Origin: an uncultured Clostridia bacterium
GTDB taxonomy: Bacteria > Bacillota > Clostridia > Christensenellales > DTU072
DNA length: 64,000 nt
Reading direction: 5' to 3'
Assembly (NCBI GenBank): GCA_944363505.1
Contig: CALVUD010000001.1
Span: 149,633 to 213,632, forward strand
The position numbers and the translations under genes were made by a program. The notes beneath the pieces were generated by a model. The model was not told the DNA's origin. It did not search any database and saw only the letters and a program-made list of their open reading frames with translations. Of the stretch, positions 51,001 to 59,500 are shown piece after piece; within the stretch, counting starts at the first letter, position 1; every line of letters begins with the position of its first letter.

Positions 51001-51753
51001 ATGAAAGCCGTTTCAGCGGCGTTATCGCTGACGCCGATCGTTATATTAGCCGTGATTGCGGCGACGCTCGCTCCCTTTTTCGCGGGGAGCTTTTCGGCAT
51101 ATGCCGCGGATACCCCGCACATCGCCGTATCGGGCGACGTATGGCTGTTGAACGGAGAAGGTTCGAGGCTTTTCATGCTGCCCGACACTTATTACGCCAG
51201 GATAAACAACCTTGACGAAAGTTTTTACTATGTTACCTTCAACGGAGTTTCGGGCAAGGTGGATAAGAACACCGTGTCCGCTATAGGTTATCACACCACG
51301 GCGCCGGGCACCATGAGGGATATCACTATATCCTCGGATTATGCCGAATTCACCGCCATAAACCTGAAAGCCAAACCCGACCTCGGAGCCGAAAACTCGG
51401 CGGAAGTTCCCGTCGGACAGTCCATAACGTTCCTCGGCGAATACCCTGCCGAAAGCGGAATATGGTATTACGTCAAATACGAACAGTTTTACGGATATAT
51501 CCGCGCGGACAGAACCTCGATGCCGGTAATGGAGATTCCCGTCTTCGTACCCGAAGAACCGCCTGAGACTGAGACCTCCGCTCCCGAAACACCTTCGGGG
51601 GACGAAACCGACAAGACGGTCTTGGACGTTCTCGACGACAAGGAACTGAAGATCGTCATCATTGTCGGACTCGCCGTGCCCGCCGTGGCGGTGGTCATAC
51701 TGCTGTTTCGCTCACGCGGCGGCAAAAAAGAACGCGAACGCTACGAAGATTGA
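51001..51753 (+). CDS. Exported SH3-like surface protein with C-terminal membrane anchor
   Basis: 250 residues. Signal peptide (~1-36, ending 'SAYAAD'), two bacterial SH3-like repeats (~40-95 'VWLLNGEGSRLFMLPDTYYA...FYYVTFNGVSGKV' and ~118-178 'NLKAKPDLGAENSAEV...WYYVKYEQFYGYIRAD'), a Pro/Glu/Thr stalk ('EEPPETETSAPETPSG') and one transmembrane helix with a basic tail. SH3b domains commonly bind peptidoglycan. It is the only rightward gene inside the leftward phage-like operon, converging on the TerS-like gene with one base between stops. This resembles a moron or lysogenic-conversion gene, but it may equally be a host gene left between two phage blocks. Confidence 0.75.
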   Translation: MKAVSAALSLTPIVILAVIAATLAPFFAGSFSAYAADTPHIAVSGDVWLLNGEGSRLFMLPDTYYARINNLDESFYYVTFNGVSGKVDKNTVSAIGYHTTAPGTMRDITISSDYAEFTAINLKAKPDLGAENSAEVPVGQSITFLGEYPAESGIWYYVKYEQFYGYIRADRTSMPVMEIPVFVPEEPPETETSAPETPSGDETDKTVLDVLDDKELKIVIIVGLAVPAVAVVILLFRSRGGKKERERYED

Positions 51754-51754
51754 A

Positions 51755-52057
51755 CTAAGTTCTGTTCTTGTTGCACAGCTTGTCCAGTTCTTTCATAAGC
51801 CTGATCTTTTCGCGCTCTATCTCCTCGTCGGACAGAGCGCCCAATCCTTTTTCAGTCCCCCTTTCAAGCTCCAGGCACACTTTTGCGGCGGAAACGTCGG
51901 GAGGATAGTATTTAATCTGCGTCTTTTCCTTGACCGCGCGTCTGTTGCCTTCCTCGTCCAACACGTATTCCACCGTTCTTTCCTCGGCTTCCAGCCCCTC
52001 CGCTCGCCTTAACAGTCCCGACAAAAGTTTGCTTTTGTTGTCGTTTCGGCTTTTCAT
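51755..52057 (-). CDS. Putative small terminase subunit-like protein
   Basis: 100 residues, basic start, then 'RTVEYVLDEEGNRRAVKEKTQIKYYPPDVSAAKVCLELERG' and a charged C-terminal helix. The stretch 'YYPPDVSAAKVCLELE' resembles the 'PPDxxAxxxxL' segment near the end of TerS-like proteins in Firmicute phages. The helix-turn-helix expected at the N-terminus is not evident, so this may be a fragment or a partner. Coupled by ATGA to the upstream regulator. Confidence 0.45.
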   Translation of the reverse strand: MKSRNDNKSKLLSGLLRRAEGLEAEERTVEYVLDEEGNRRAVKEKTQIKYYPPDVSAAKVCLELERGTEKGLGALSDEEIEREKIRLMKELDKLCNKNRT

Positions 52058-52554
52058 GTCTTGTTTCCTTTACCGTTTCGAAAGCGTTTTGCCGATTCGC
52101 GTCTTGAGTCGATTTCTTTTGCAGCGTCGACGAAAACGGGTTCCGAATCGAAATACCCGAGGATCTTATTTTCGGGGAAGCCGAGTATTTCTATGTAACT
52201 GCGAAGCTTTTTGACGCTCTTTTCGCGGCGATACCTGAAACTGTTAGGCTCCAGACCCAGCCGATTGCTGCCCGAGATCAACGACTCTTTTTTAAAAAAC
52301 ACGCTTTCCACCACCCTGTATTCGTCGGGTAATAACATTTTTAAAGCGGTATCCATACAGTTTTTAAACGCGCCGAGGTTTTCGTGCATGGCAATCGCGT
52401 CGATATACTCTCCCAATATGACTTCGGCTTCGCGTCCCGTGCAGTTATAACCGAATCCGAGGCATTTTTCCGCTCTGACGCCGTATGCGCGCTTTAAATC
52501 GTTCAGTTCCGGGTATACCGTCAATAAAATTTCTGCCATTTTGGCGGAAAGCAT
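52054..52554 (-). CDS. Sigma-region-4/ArpU-like phage regulator
   Basis: 166 residues from the ATG at 52554, preceded by a GGGGGG-rich Shine-Dalgarno; an ATG at 52593 lies inside the LexA box and was not used. Helical throughout. The C-terminal half ('MLLPDEYRVVESVFFKKESLISGSNRLGLEPNSFRYRREKSVKKLRSYIEIL') has the shape of a sigma-70 region-4 helix-turn-helix as in ArpU/RinA-type late-gene activators. First gene after the SOS promoter, so it may amplify expression of the rest. Confidence 0.6.
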   Translation of the reverse strand: MLSAKMAEILLTVYPELNDLKRAYGVRAEKCLGFGYNCTGREAEVILGEYIDAIAMHENLGAFKNCMDTALKMLLPDEYRVVESVFFKKESLISGSNRLGLEPNSFRYRREKSVKKLRSYIEILGFPENKILGYFDSEPVFVDAAKEIDSRRESAKRFRNGKGNKT

Positions 52555-52587
52555 TCGTTTTCCCCCCTTTTTCGATATGGAATTTAA

Positions 52588-52601
52588 GAACATTTGTTCG
52601 T
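52588..52601 (-). promoter_or_regulatory. LexA (SOS) box at the phage-like operon start point
   Basis: Minus strand CGAACAAATGTTCT; 13 of 14 positions fit the Firmicute consensus CGAACRNRYGTTYC. It lies at about +1 to +13 relative to the predicted start, where LexA would block RNA polymerase. Confidence 0.75.
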
Positions 52602-52607
52602 GTTTTT

Positions 52608-52636
52608 AATATAACATTCCAATAACCGATAGTCAA
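52608..52636 (-). promoter_or_regulatory. Sigma-A promoter of the phage-like operon
   Basis: Minus strand: -35 TTGACT (52631-52636), 17-bp spacer, -10 TATATT (52608-52613). Predicted start near 52601, a leader of ~47 bases to the first ATG. The only strong leftward promoter seen for the ~10.8-kb operon. Confidence 0.8.
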
Positions 52637-52715
52637 GCGCGAGAGAAGTAAAAATTTGAGTTGTACCGAAATGCGGACACTTGACCCAAGCGTTTCGTAT
52701 CTATAAAAACGGCGG

Positions 52716-52742
52716 CAAATAAAAAATACGCCCGAAGGCGTA
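52716..52742 (-). terminator. Terminator of the ZIP transporter gene
   Basis: Minus strand: TACGCC-TTCG-GGCGTA followed by TTTTTTATTT, 33 bases after the transporter stop. It insulates the phage-like operon from its right neighbour. Confidence 0.92.
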
Positions 52743-52774
52743 CCGTAAAAACGACAATATTCCGATTCGGAACA

Positions 52775-53560
52775 TCAGCCCAGAGCCACTTCCAGCACCA
52801 TCATCAGCGCGAAGCCCACCATTACCCCCCATGTGCCGAGGTGGGAGTTTTCTTCCATGTGCGCGTCCGGGATCAGATCCTCGGCGACGACGAAAATCAT
52901 CAGTCCCGCCGCAAAAGCCAAAAACCACGGCTGAGCCACGCTGAGCGACGCCGCGAGAAAATATCCGACCACGGCGAAAATCGGTTCCACCACGCCCGTG
53001 GCGGTGCCGTATATAAAGGCTTTCCATTTACTGCCCGTAACCGCGCGCATGGGGAGCGCGACTGCGGCGCCTTCGGGGAAATTCTGTATCGACATGCCTA
53101 TTGCAAGCCCGAGAGCGCCCATAAACGCCGCGGTCGATCCGTCGGCGAAAGCGCCTCCGAAAGCAAACCCTACCGCAAGCCCTTCGGGTATATTGTGAAT
53201 GGTAACAGCCATAAACAGCTTGGTTGTTTTCTTGAAGTTGTTTCTGGGACCCTCGTCCATGCCCGATTTATGAAGGTGAGGAATTATTTTATCGAGCACC
53301 ACCATGAACAATCCGCCTACCAAAAAGCCTACCAGCGCGGGCACGAACGCCAGGTTTTCCCAGTCGGAAGCGCCTTCGAGCGAGGGAAGCAGCAGCGACC
53401 AAATACTCGCCGCGATCATCACGCCCGCGGCAAAGCCCAATATTACGGTATTGAGTTTCGGGGAAATCTCTTTTTTGAACAGAAACACCATGGCGGCGCC
53501 CAAAGTGGTCGCGGCGAAAATAATCGTAAAGCCCAAAATTGTGATTTCGACGTTGGTCAT
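52775..53560 (-). CDS. ZIP-family metal transporter
   Basis: 261 residues from the ATG at 53560 (AGGAG upstream); the frame to 53683 adds non-family residues and crosses the promoter. Eight hydrophobic helices; helix IV 'VTIHNIPEGLAVG' and helix V 'GMSIQNFPEGAAVALPM' carry the His-Asn-Pro-Glu-Gly metal sites of ZIP (GufA-like) proteins, and a late 'VVAEDLIPDAH' is typical. It imports Zn or other divalent metal ions. Own promoter and terminator. Confidence 0.93.
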   Translation of the reverse strand: MTNVEITILGFTIIFAATTLGAAMVFLFKKEISPKLNTVILGFAAGVMIAASIWSLLLPSLEGASDWENLAFVPALVGFLVGGLFMVVLDKIIPHLHKSGMDEGPRNNFKKTTKLFMAVTIHNIPEGLAVGFAFGGAFADGSTAAFMGALGLAIGMSIQNFPEGAAVALPMRAVTGSKWKAFIYGTATGVVEPIFAVVGYFLAASLSVAQPWFLAFAAGLMIFVVAEDLIPDAHMEENSHLGTWGVMVGFALMMVLEVALG

Positions 53561-53588
53561 AAAAACATCTCCTGTCCGATACGCTGAT

Positions 53589-53617
53589 ATTCTAAACCTT
53601 GACGCGCCAAAACACAA
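53589..53617 (-). promoter_or_regulatory. Probable promoter of the ZIP transporter gene
   Basis: Minus strand: -35 TTGTGT (53612-53617), 17-bp spacer, -10 TAGAAT (53589-53594). Confidence 0.5.
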
Positions 53618-53833
53618 CTCTTTGAATAAACAAATGTAAATTTCGCCGAAGACGCTTATAAACGCGCGCCCGACGGCGGACAAAAAAGATAAAACTTAAT
53701 ACGGAAAACAATTTAAATTGTCGCGGAGCCGGTTTTTCGGCGCATAACAGGCACCCAAAAAAATACGCCCCCTTTCGGGAGCCGAAACCTCTTTGAAGCC
53801 GCTCTCTGCGTACCGAATTGTTCGTTTGTCCGC

Positions 53834-53899
53834 TTATCAACGGAGTTATCAACAATTTTATGTTGATAACCCGTCCCGAATGTGCATAACTTATGCTCA
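53834..53899. other. Cluster of DnaA-box-like 9-mers
   Basis: Within 66 bp: TTATCAACG (53834-53842), TTATCAACA (53846-53854), TGTTGATAA (53861-53869, inverse), TGTGCATAA (53881-53889, a perfect TTATNCACA on the minus strand) and TTATGCTCA (53891-53899). Only one is an exact match; the others have one or two changes. Confidence 0.45.
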
Positions 53900-53971
53900 A
53901 AATCGACAAAATCGGCACGCGTAAAAACGCGAAATATGATTTTTCGATTTTTTACGACAGTTCGGGACACC

Positions 53972-54004
53972 CGTTTTAGGGATACTGTCGGTATCCCTAA
54001 AACG
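53972..54004. repeat. Perfect 14-bp inverted repeat
   Basis: CGTTTTAGGGATAC (53972-53985), 5-nt spacer TGTCG, GTATCCCTAAAACG (53991-54004). Low GC in the stem and only a loose T-run after it, so a simple terminator is less likely than a protein site. Confidence 0.7.
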
Positions 54005-54275
54005 CGTTTTTCAACGCTTATTTCCGGTCGCATATCCGACTTAGAGCATTTCACCGCGCTTAAAATGCGTTCTTTTCCTCAGATAGCTTTCCGCCGACGG
54101 GAACAACCCAATTAAAATCCCCTTTTTTTGCGCATTTACGGGAGCCCGTATAAACTTAAAAGCTATCGGACGCGGATAACGCGCTTAAAACGAAAAAGCG
54201 ATAATATATTCGGGCGCGTATTGATTTTTTATTTAAAATATTATAAAATCAATATATATTTTACGGAGGTTCGAC

Positions 54276-55730
54276 ATGGCAGGACAAATTATAGGATATA
54301 CCGTGTTGGCGGCGTTCGCGCTGTTCGTCGTTATTTTGGTTACGCGCGCGCTGTTATTGAAAAAACCACAAAAAGAGGACTCCGATTATAAGCCCCGCGA
54401 CATCGACGCGGGCGCTGTGGCGGAAAAACTTGCGGGAGCCGTCCGCATCAGGACCGTTACCCTCCCCGACAACGATTCCGACGGCAGCGTGTTTTACGAA
54501 TACCAGGCGTATCTGGAAAAGACTTTCCCTCTGATAGCGTCCGTCGCCGAAAAAACCATAGTCAATAAATATGCCGTAATTTATAAGGTCAAAGGCACCG
54601 ACGACAGCCTTTTGCCTGCGGCGATACTCGCGCATCAGGACGTCGTACCCGCCGATCCGGAGGGCTGGGAATGCGATCCTTTCGGCGGCGAGATCCGCTC
54701 CGGATACGTCTACGGCAGAGGCTCGCAGGATATGAAGTCGCAGATGATAGCGGCTCTGGAAGGTCTGGAAATCCTGCTGAAAGAAGGCAAGGTTTTGCGA
54801 CGCACCCTTCTGTTTTGTTTCGGGCACGACGAGGAACTTCGCGGCACTTACGGCGCCTACGAAATCAGCAAACACCTCGAAAGCCTCGGCGTCAGGCTCG
54901 AATACGTTATTGACGAAGGCGGCACCATACTGGACGGAAAACTCCTCGGCATAGACAACAAGATCGCGCTTATCGGCACCTGTGAAAAAGGATATGCGGA
55001 TTATATACTGGAGGTCGCAAAGGACGGCGGACACGCTTCAGCGCCCACTCCGAGAACGGCGGTCGGCATGCTTGCCGAGGCGATCTACAAGGTCGAAAAA
55101 CACAAAATGCGTCCTTTCTGGACAAAACCTACAAAGGAAATGTTCGCCGCGCTGGCGCCGTATATGAACTTCGGATTCAAGCTGGCGCTTGCAAACCGCG
55201 ATATCCTTTCTCCGCTGATGAAGCCCCTGCTTTGCGTCGTCAGTCCGTTCACCAACTGCCTGATGCGCACTACCCTGGCTCCGACTCAGGCGGAAGGCGC
55301 CTCGACGCCCAACACGCTTCCGGGAGTCGCCCGCGGCACGATAAACGCCAGGATCAACACGGGCGAGAGCGTGGAATCCGTACAGGCGCATATCCAAAAG
55401 GTCGTAGGTAAAAAAGTGCGTATCACCACGCTGGAAGGCAGTATCGACCCGTCGCCCGTTTCGGACACCTCCTCCGAGGCATACGCGAAGCTGAAAAAGA
55501 CGATCGGCGAGGTATTCTCGGGATACATAGTCGCCCCCTATCCGTTTATTGCGGCGTCGGACGCTAAGCACTATTATAATTTAACCGATAACGTGTACCG
55601 CTTTACGCCGTTTGAAAAGAGCGTGGAGGACGCCAACCGTATCCACGGACTGAACGAAAGACAGGATATAGCGATGCTGGCACAGGGTACGCAGTTCTTT
55701 TTAAGGCTGTACGAGAACACTTGTTTATAA
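54276..55730 (+). CDS. Membrane-anchored M20-family metallopeptidase
   Basis: 484 residues. One N-terminal transmembrane helix (~5-28), then the M20 fold: 'AAILAHQDVVPADPEGWECDPF' (first metal His), 'YGRGSQDMKSQM' (bridging Asp), 'FGHDEELRGTYGA' (general-base Glu pair), 'YVIDEGG' and a late 'SDAKHYYNLT' (His). It resembles the carboxypeptidase-S branch. The active site would face outside if the helix is a signal anchor with basic residues inside, but topology is not certain. Strong Shine-Dalgarno GGAGG; an AT-rich region lies upstream. Confidence 0.9.
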   Translation: MAGQIIGYTVLAAFALFVVILVTRALLLKKPQKEDSDYKPRDIDAGAVAEKLAGAVRIRTVTLPDNDSDGSVFYEYQAYLEKTFPLIASVAEKTIVNKYAVIYKVKGTDDSLLPAAILAHQDVVPADPEGWECDPFGGEIRSGYVYGRGSQDMKSQMIAALEGLEILLKEGKVLRRTLLFCFGHDEELRGTYGAYEISKHLESLGVRLEYVIDEGGTILDGKLLGIDNKIALIGTCEKGYADYILEVAKDGGHASAPTPRTAVGMLAEAIYKVEKHKMRPFWTKPTKEMFAALAPYMNFGFKLALANRDILSPLMKPLLCVVSPFTNCLMRTTLAPTQAEGASTPNTLPGVARGTINARINTGESVESVQAHIQKVVGKKVRITTLEGSIDPSPVSDTSSEAYAKLKKTIGEVFSGYIVAPYPFIAASDAKHYYNLTDNVYRFTPFEKSVEDANRIHGLNERQDIAMLAQGTQFFLRLYENTCL

Positions 55731-55790
55731 AAAAACAGGCGCTTTTCCGTTAGTGATATAAAAATTATCAAACCACAACATATAGTATAA

Positions 55791-55828
55791 AATCCCCCGA
55801 TTTGCCAAAGAATCGGGGGACATTTTTC
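55791..55828 (+). terminator. Terminator of the M20 peptidase gene
   Basis: Perfect 10-bp stem TCCCCCGATT / AATCGGGGGA (55793-55802, 55811-55820), then CATTTTTCG. Confidence 0.85.
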
Positions 55829-55860
55829 GACTCACGCGACACAACGCAAGGAATGTGTGA

Positions 55861-55866
55861 TATAAT
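55861..55866 (+). promoter_or_regulatory. -10 element before the DUF4364 gene
   Basis: TATAAT with no clear -35 at standard spacing; a leader of ~25 bases with AGAGG precedes the ATG at 55893. Confidence 0.4.
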
Positions 55867-55892
55867 AAAGTCCGCTATTAACAGAGGAAAAA

Positions 55893-56423
55893 ATGACTGA
55901 CGACCAAACGACGAACAACAAGCTGGTGGTGCTTTTCGTAATGGAAAAATTCGAGATGCCGCTGACGGAGGACGCGCTCCTCTCAATTTGTTGTACCGAA
56001 AACAACTGGGTCAGATACCTTTACTGCAAACAGGTTCTGAACGAACTGATAAAAAGCGGCTTCATCGTGCGCACGACGCTTCCCGGTAACAACGTGTCGT
56101 TGTTGAAGATCACCGCCGACGGCAGGAGCTGTATAGCCTATTTCTATAACGAACTGCCGCTGTCGCTGAGGGAGGAGATCACCGCATTTATAAAGAATAA
56201 CCGCCTCGAATACCGCAAAAAACAGGAATTTGTTTCGGATTTTTACCGCAACAATGACGGAACGTTTACGGTGGTATTGAAAATACAGGATCTGAAAAAA
56301 GTGTTGGTGGAACTGAAACTGATCGTCGATTCAAGAGCGCTCGCCGTAAGTATCCGCAACTCCTGGGGCGAAACCGCGCCCGATTTTTACCGCTCCGTAC
56401 ACGAGATACTTCTTGACAACTGA
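55893..56423 (+). CDS. DUF4364 family protein
   Basis: 176 residues. Winged-helix-like N-terminus ('MPLTEDALLSICCTENNWVRYLYCKQVLNELIKSGFI', 'LLKITADGRSCIAYF') and a beta-rich C-terminal part ('VSDFYRNNDGTFTVVLKIQD'), the DUF4364 layout common in Clostridia. A DNA-binding role is plausible from the fold but not established. Single gene with its own terminator. Confidence 0.82.
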   Translation: MTDDQTTNNKLVVLFVMEKFEMPLTEDALLSICCTENNWVRYLYCKQVLNELIKSGFIVRTTLPGNNVSLLKITADGRSCIAYFYNELPLSLREEITAFIKNNRLEYRKKQEFVSDFYRNNDGTFTVVLKIQDLKKVLVELKLIVDSRALAVSIRNSWGETAPDFYRSVHEILLDN

Positions 56424-56443
56424 TCGATGAATAATATCAATGC

Positions 56444-56471
56444 TTTACGCCCCCGTCGGGGCGTTTTTTTC
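56444..56471 (+). terminator. Terminator of the DUF4364 gene
   Basis: ACGCCCC (56447-56453), 4-nt loop, GGGGCGT (56458-56464), followed by TTTTTT. Confidence 0.92.
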
Positions 56472-56528
56472 TTCAACGCTTCAGGGCGTTAACGGCTTGC
56501 CGTTTTGCGCTTTACGTGAGCATTTCGA

Positions 56529-56553
56529 CAAAAAAGTAAGGCGTTGCCGCCTT
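56529..56553 (-). terminator. Terminator of the giant surface-protein gene
   Basis: Minus strand: AAGGCG-GCAA-CGCCTT (56538-56553) followed by ACTTTTTTG, 34 bases past the stop at 56587. Confidence 0.88.
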
Positions 56554-56586
56554 GCTTTTCAGGTTTTGATTCTGACTGTCCGCGAA

Positions 56587-59500
56587 TTACTTTTTCTTCC
56601 TCCTGAGTCCGAAGAAGAGTATCACTATCAGCGAGATCACGAACGCGAACACTATTGCCAGCGCGCCCGCCATGTTCAGGTTGATGGTGTTCAGGAATTC
56701 GCCCACGGGCGTCAGCGGTTCACGCGCGTAAGCCGCGACCGGCTCGGCGCTTTCCTCGACCGTAACGTTCAGTTCAAACGTTCCCGTATAGTTTCCGGAA
56801 AGGTTGACCGTGACTTTATGTTCGCCGGGAGCGAGGGAAGTCGCCGTCGCGTCGGAATACCGAGCGCCGTCCACGTAGATGGTGTATTCGTAGAAAGCGA
56901 CGTCGTTTTGCGACAAATAACTCAATATCGCGTCGATTACGGTAAATTCCTTCCCTTCCGTTACGGAAACGCTGTCGCCGTCTTTGAAAATATTTTCATC
57001 CAAGATCACTTCAGGCTCGATCAATTTCTTCTGAACGTTGATCGTGGGGGCGGAAACGGCTTCCGCGACGTAGTTGGAATCGTCGATTTTTACGCTGATA
57101 GCAAAGTATAACAAACTGCCTGCCGTAACGCCGGGAGCGTATTCCCTGCCGTACGCGTCGACAACGGACGCGGTATATGTAAAGCTGCCTACTTCGTCGG
57201 TTTCGGGCGTGATCGAATCTATGAAACTCGCGGCGCTCGGGATTGCATCGCCGTAGACCACGGTGGCGCCCGATTTAAGCTTTACTCTGAAATTAACACC
57301 CTTAGGCGCAATAGTCAGGGCGAAGTTTTCGTCAATATTCGTTATCGCCACGGAATCGTTGTCTATATCCGCTACGCGCACGACATAGCTGCCGGCGTCC
57401 GTAGGCAGACCGTCGGTGAAGGAAACGCCGTTCGAGGAATATTTCCAGCTTACCACGCCAAGAACAGAAGCGTCGGCGCCCGAAACGCTATAGGAAATAG
57501 CGTCGTAAGGCGCGCCGTCATATACGGCGTCGGGAGTGCTGACGGAAATCGCCGCGTTGAGTTTTAAGACCGAGAACGTATATACCCCTCTCAGTTCTTC
57601 GAAGCAATCGGTTTCCGCAACGCTTGCTACCGCGTAATATACGCCCGCAGGAATACCCGAAGCAAAATCGCTCTCGACAAGTTCGTTCGTGTATTCGGGA
57701 TCGGAATAGTATTTTACCGAAACGTATGCGGAGTCGAATCTCGCCACGGGCATGACCGCCTCCGAAGGATCGGACAGGTATGTCCAGTCGTCGCGGTCAA
57801 ACTCCGAGATCCATTCGTTTACGCCCTTTACAACGCGGACATCGAACGAATCGGAGTAACCTCCGTCGGCAAATACATAGTTATCGCTTTCGGAGAACGT
57901 TACGGTTACGGAATATGTACCGACTTTCAGGTAACCCTCGTAAACGTCTTCGTCGGCGGTTTGGGCGCTGAGAACGTAATCCAAACTATCTCCGTCCGCT
58001 ATTCCCGTAATCAACGAAGCGTACACGCCTTTGTCGGCAAGATTATCGGCACTCAGATAGCCGAACGCGAACTCGTAACCCGAATTCAAGGCGATCACGG
58101 CTTGTTCGATGACGTATTCGAGCGAAGCGCTGCCCGAATAATTGCCCGTCACGTTGACATTCACGACATAGCCGCCCGCGTTCGGAAGAAGCGCGGAATC
58201 GGACGATATCGCATATTCGACGGCGTTGATACCGTCGTCCAGTGCGTTCACGGACTCGCCGTTATAGGTAAAGTATTTGCCGAAGTATTCGCCGAGCGAA
58301 ATATCCGCGGTATAAGAATTGCCGTATACGTCGCTGAAGGAAGCCGCGTCGATCGCGATCTGTTTTACGGCGACTTCTTTGGAATCCACGGCGGGAGCGG
58401 AAAGCTTAACGACGTAAGAATCGGTTACGTCTTTACCCGCGTTTTCGTCCAACGCGACTTCGAGCGAGAACGTAACCACGCTGTGCGCGTTGACCGCGGG
58501 CGAATACGCTTCGCCGTCCGAAACGGCGCCGACCGAGAAAATAACATACTCCCTGTCGCTTGAAACAAAGTCGCCGAGTATACCCTCACGGTCGTATGCG
58601 ACCAGTCCGAGAACCGTTTCGAGAGTATCGCCGTAAACTATTTTACCGTCCGTCAGACTCCAGGTATAAGTTATTTCCTTTGCTGAAATACCGAAAGCGT
58701 AATATTCGGTTTCGCCGCCGAAATAGTTGTCGCTCTCGCCTACCGAGGCTTTTACGCGGTAGGAACCCGCGTATTTCGCTTCGGAGACCGGGAGCCATTC
58801 TTCGCCCGACAGCCTTTCGAAATAGTACGTGACCTCGGCAGAACCCGGGTTGGACGCTTCGGTCAGCGTCGCCGCGACCGCGGCGCCCGAATATACGGAG
58901 CCGGAAACCGAGGATACAACGGGTAATATAGCCGCCTTTTCGACTTTAAACGCCTTTTCGGCGGTTGCCGAATCGTAGTTATCGGTTTCGGCAACGGTTG
59001 CGACCACCTTGTATTCTCCCGCGTTTACGGGAGCCACGGAACCGAGTTCCACGCTGCCGTCCGCGGAATAATAGACGTAAGTCACGCTGCCGTTTTCGGG
59101 ATTGACGCTGACGGACGGACTTTGAGGTGTTTCGCCGTAGACGCGGTCAGAAATAATCACTTCGGTTTCAAACGAAGCCCTTTCGATAACGAACTCTTCG
59201 GACACGGCGGTCGTACCGAAGTAGTTATCGGTATTCGAAACGGTCACCGTGACGGTGTATTTGCCCGCGTTTTCGGGGGCGTCTTCGGAAGAATAAACCT
59301 CGCCCGAGTTCTCCGTTCCGTTATAAGTGAATGCGTACTCCGCTTCTTCCATGATACCGTTTACTACGGGCGCGACGGGAGCGGAACCGTAAGTCCAACC
59401 CTCGATACTTACGCCGACCGACATGTTAGCTTTTGTGACGGAGTAAACGATAACGGGCATATTTCCCGAAACCGTATAATTGAGATTTATAAGATTCAAA

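Larger units (their letters stand above)
53618..54262. other. Gene-free stretch with origin-like and palindromic elements
   Basis: No convincing gene: frames at 53592-53918 and 53713-54054 show no domain or Shine-Dalgarno. It contains DnaA-box-like sites (53834-53899), a perfect 14-bp inverted repeat (53972-54004) and, at 54185-54262, a strongly AT-rich segment leading to the M20 peptidase gene. Flanking genes point away from it on both sides. Confidence 0.5.

Noticed and set aside
51755..51770. GAACTAAGTTC near the end of the SH3 gene as a second LexA box
   Set aside because: The half-sites are three bases apart instead of four and it lies at a convergent gene end, not at a promoter.
41835..52593. 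Ordinary complete prophage
   Set aside because: No integrase, repressor, replication, tail or lysin gene occurs between the host genes at either side.
41807..52742. Direct-repeat att sites flanking the capsid operon
   Set aside because: I compared the two ends by eye and found no shared stretch beyond short terminator-like AT runs; no tRNA gene is adjacent.
53592..54054. Two overlapping leftward frames in the gene-free stretch
   Set aside because: No ribosome site, no domain, and they run across the promoter region and palindromes; the sequence looks regulatory.
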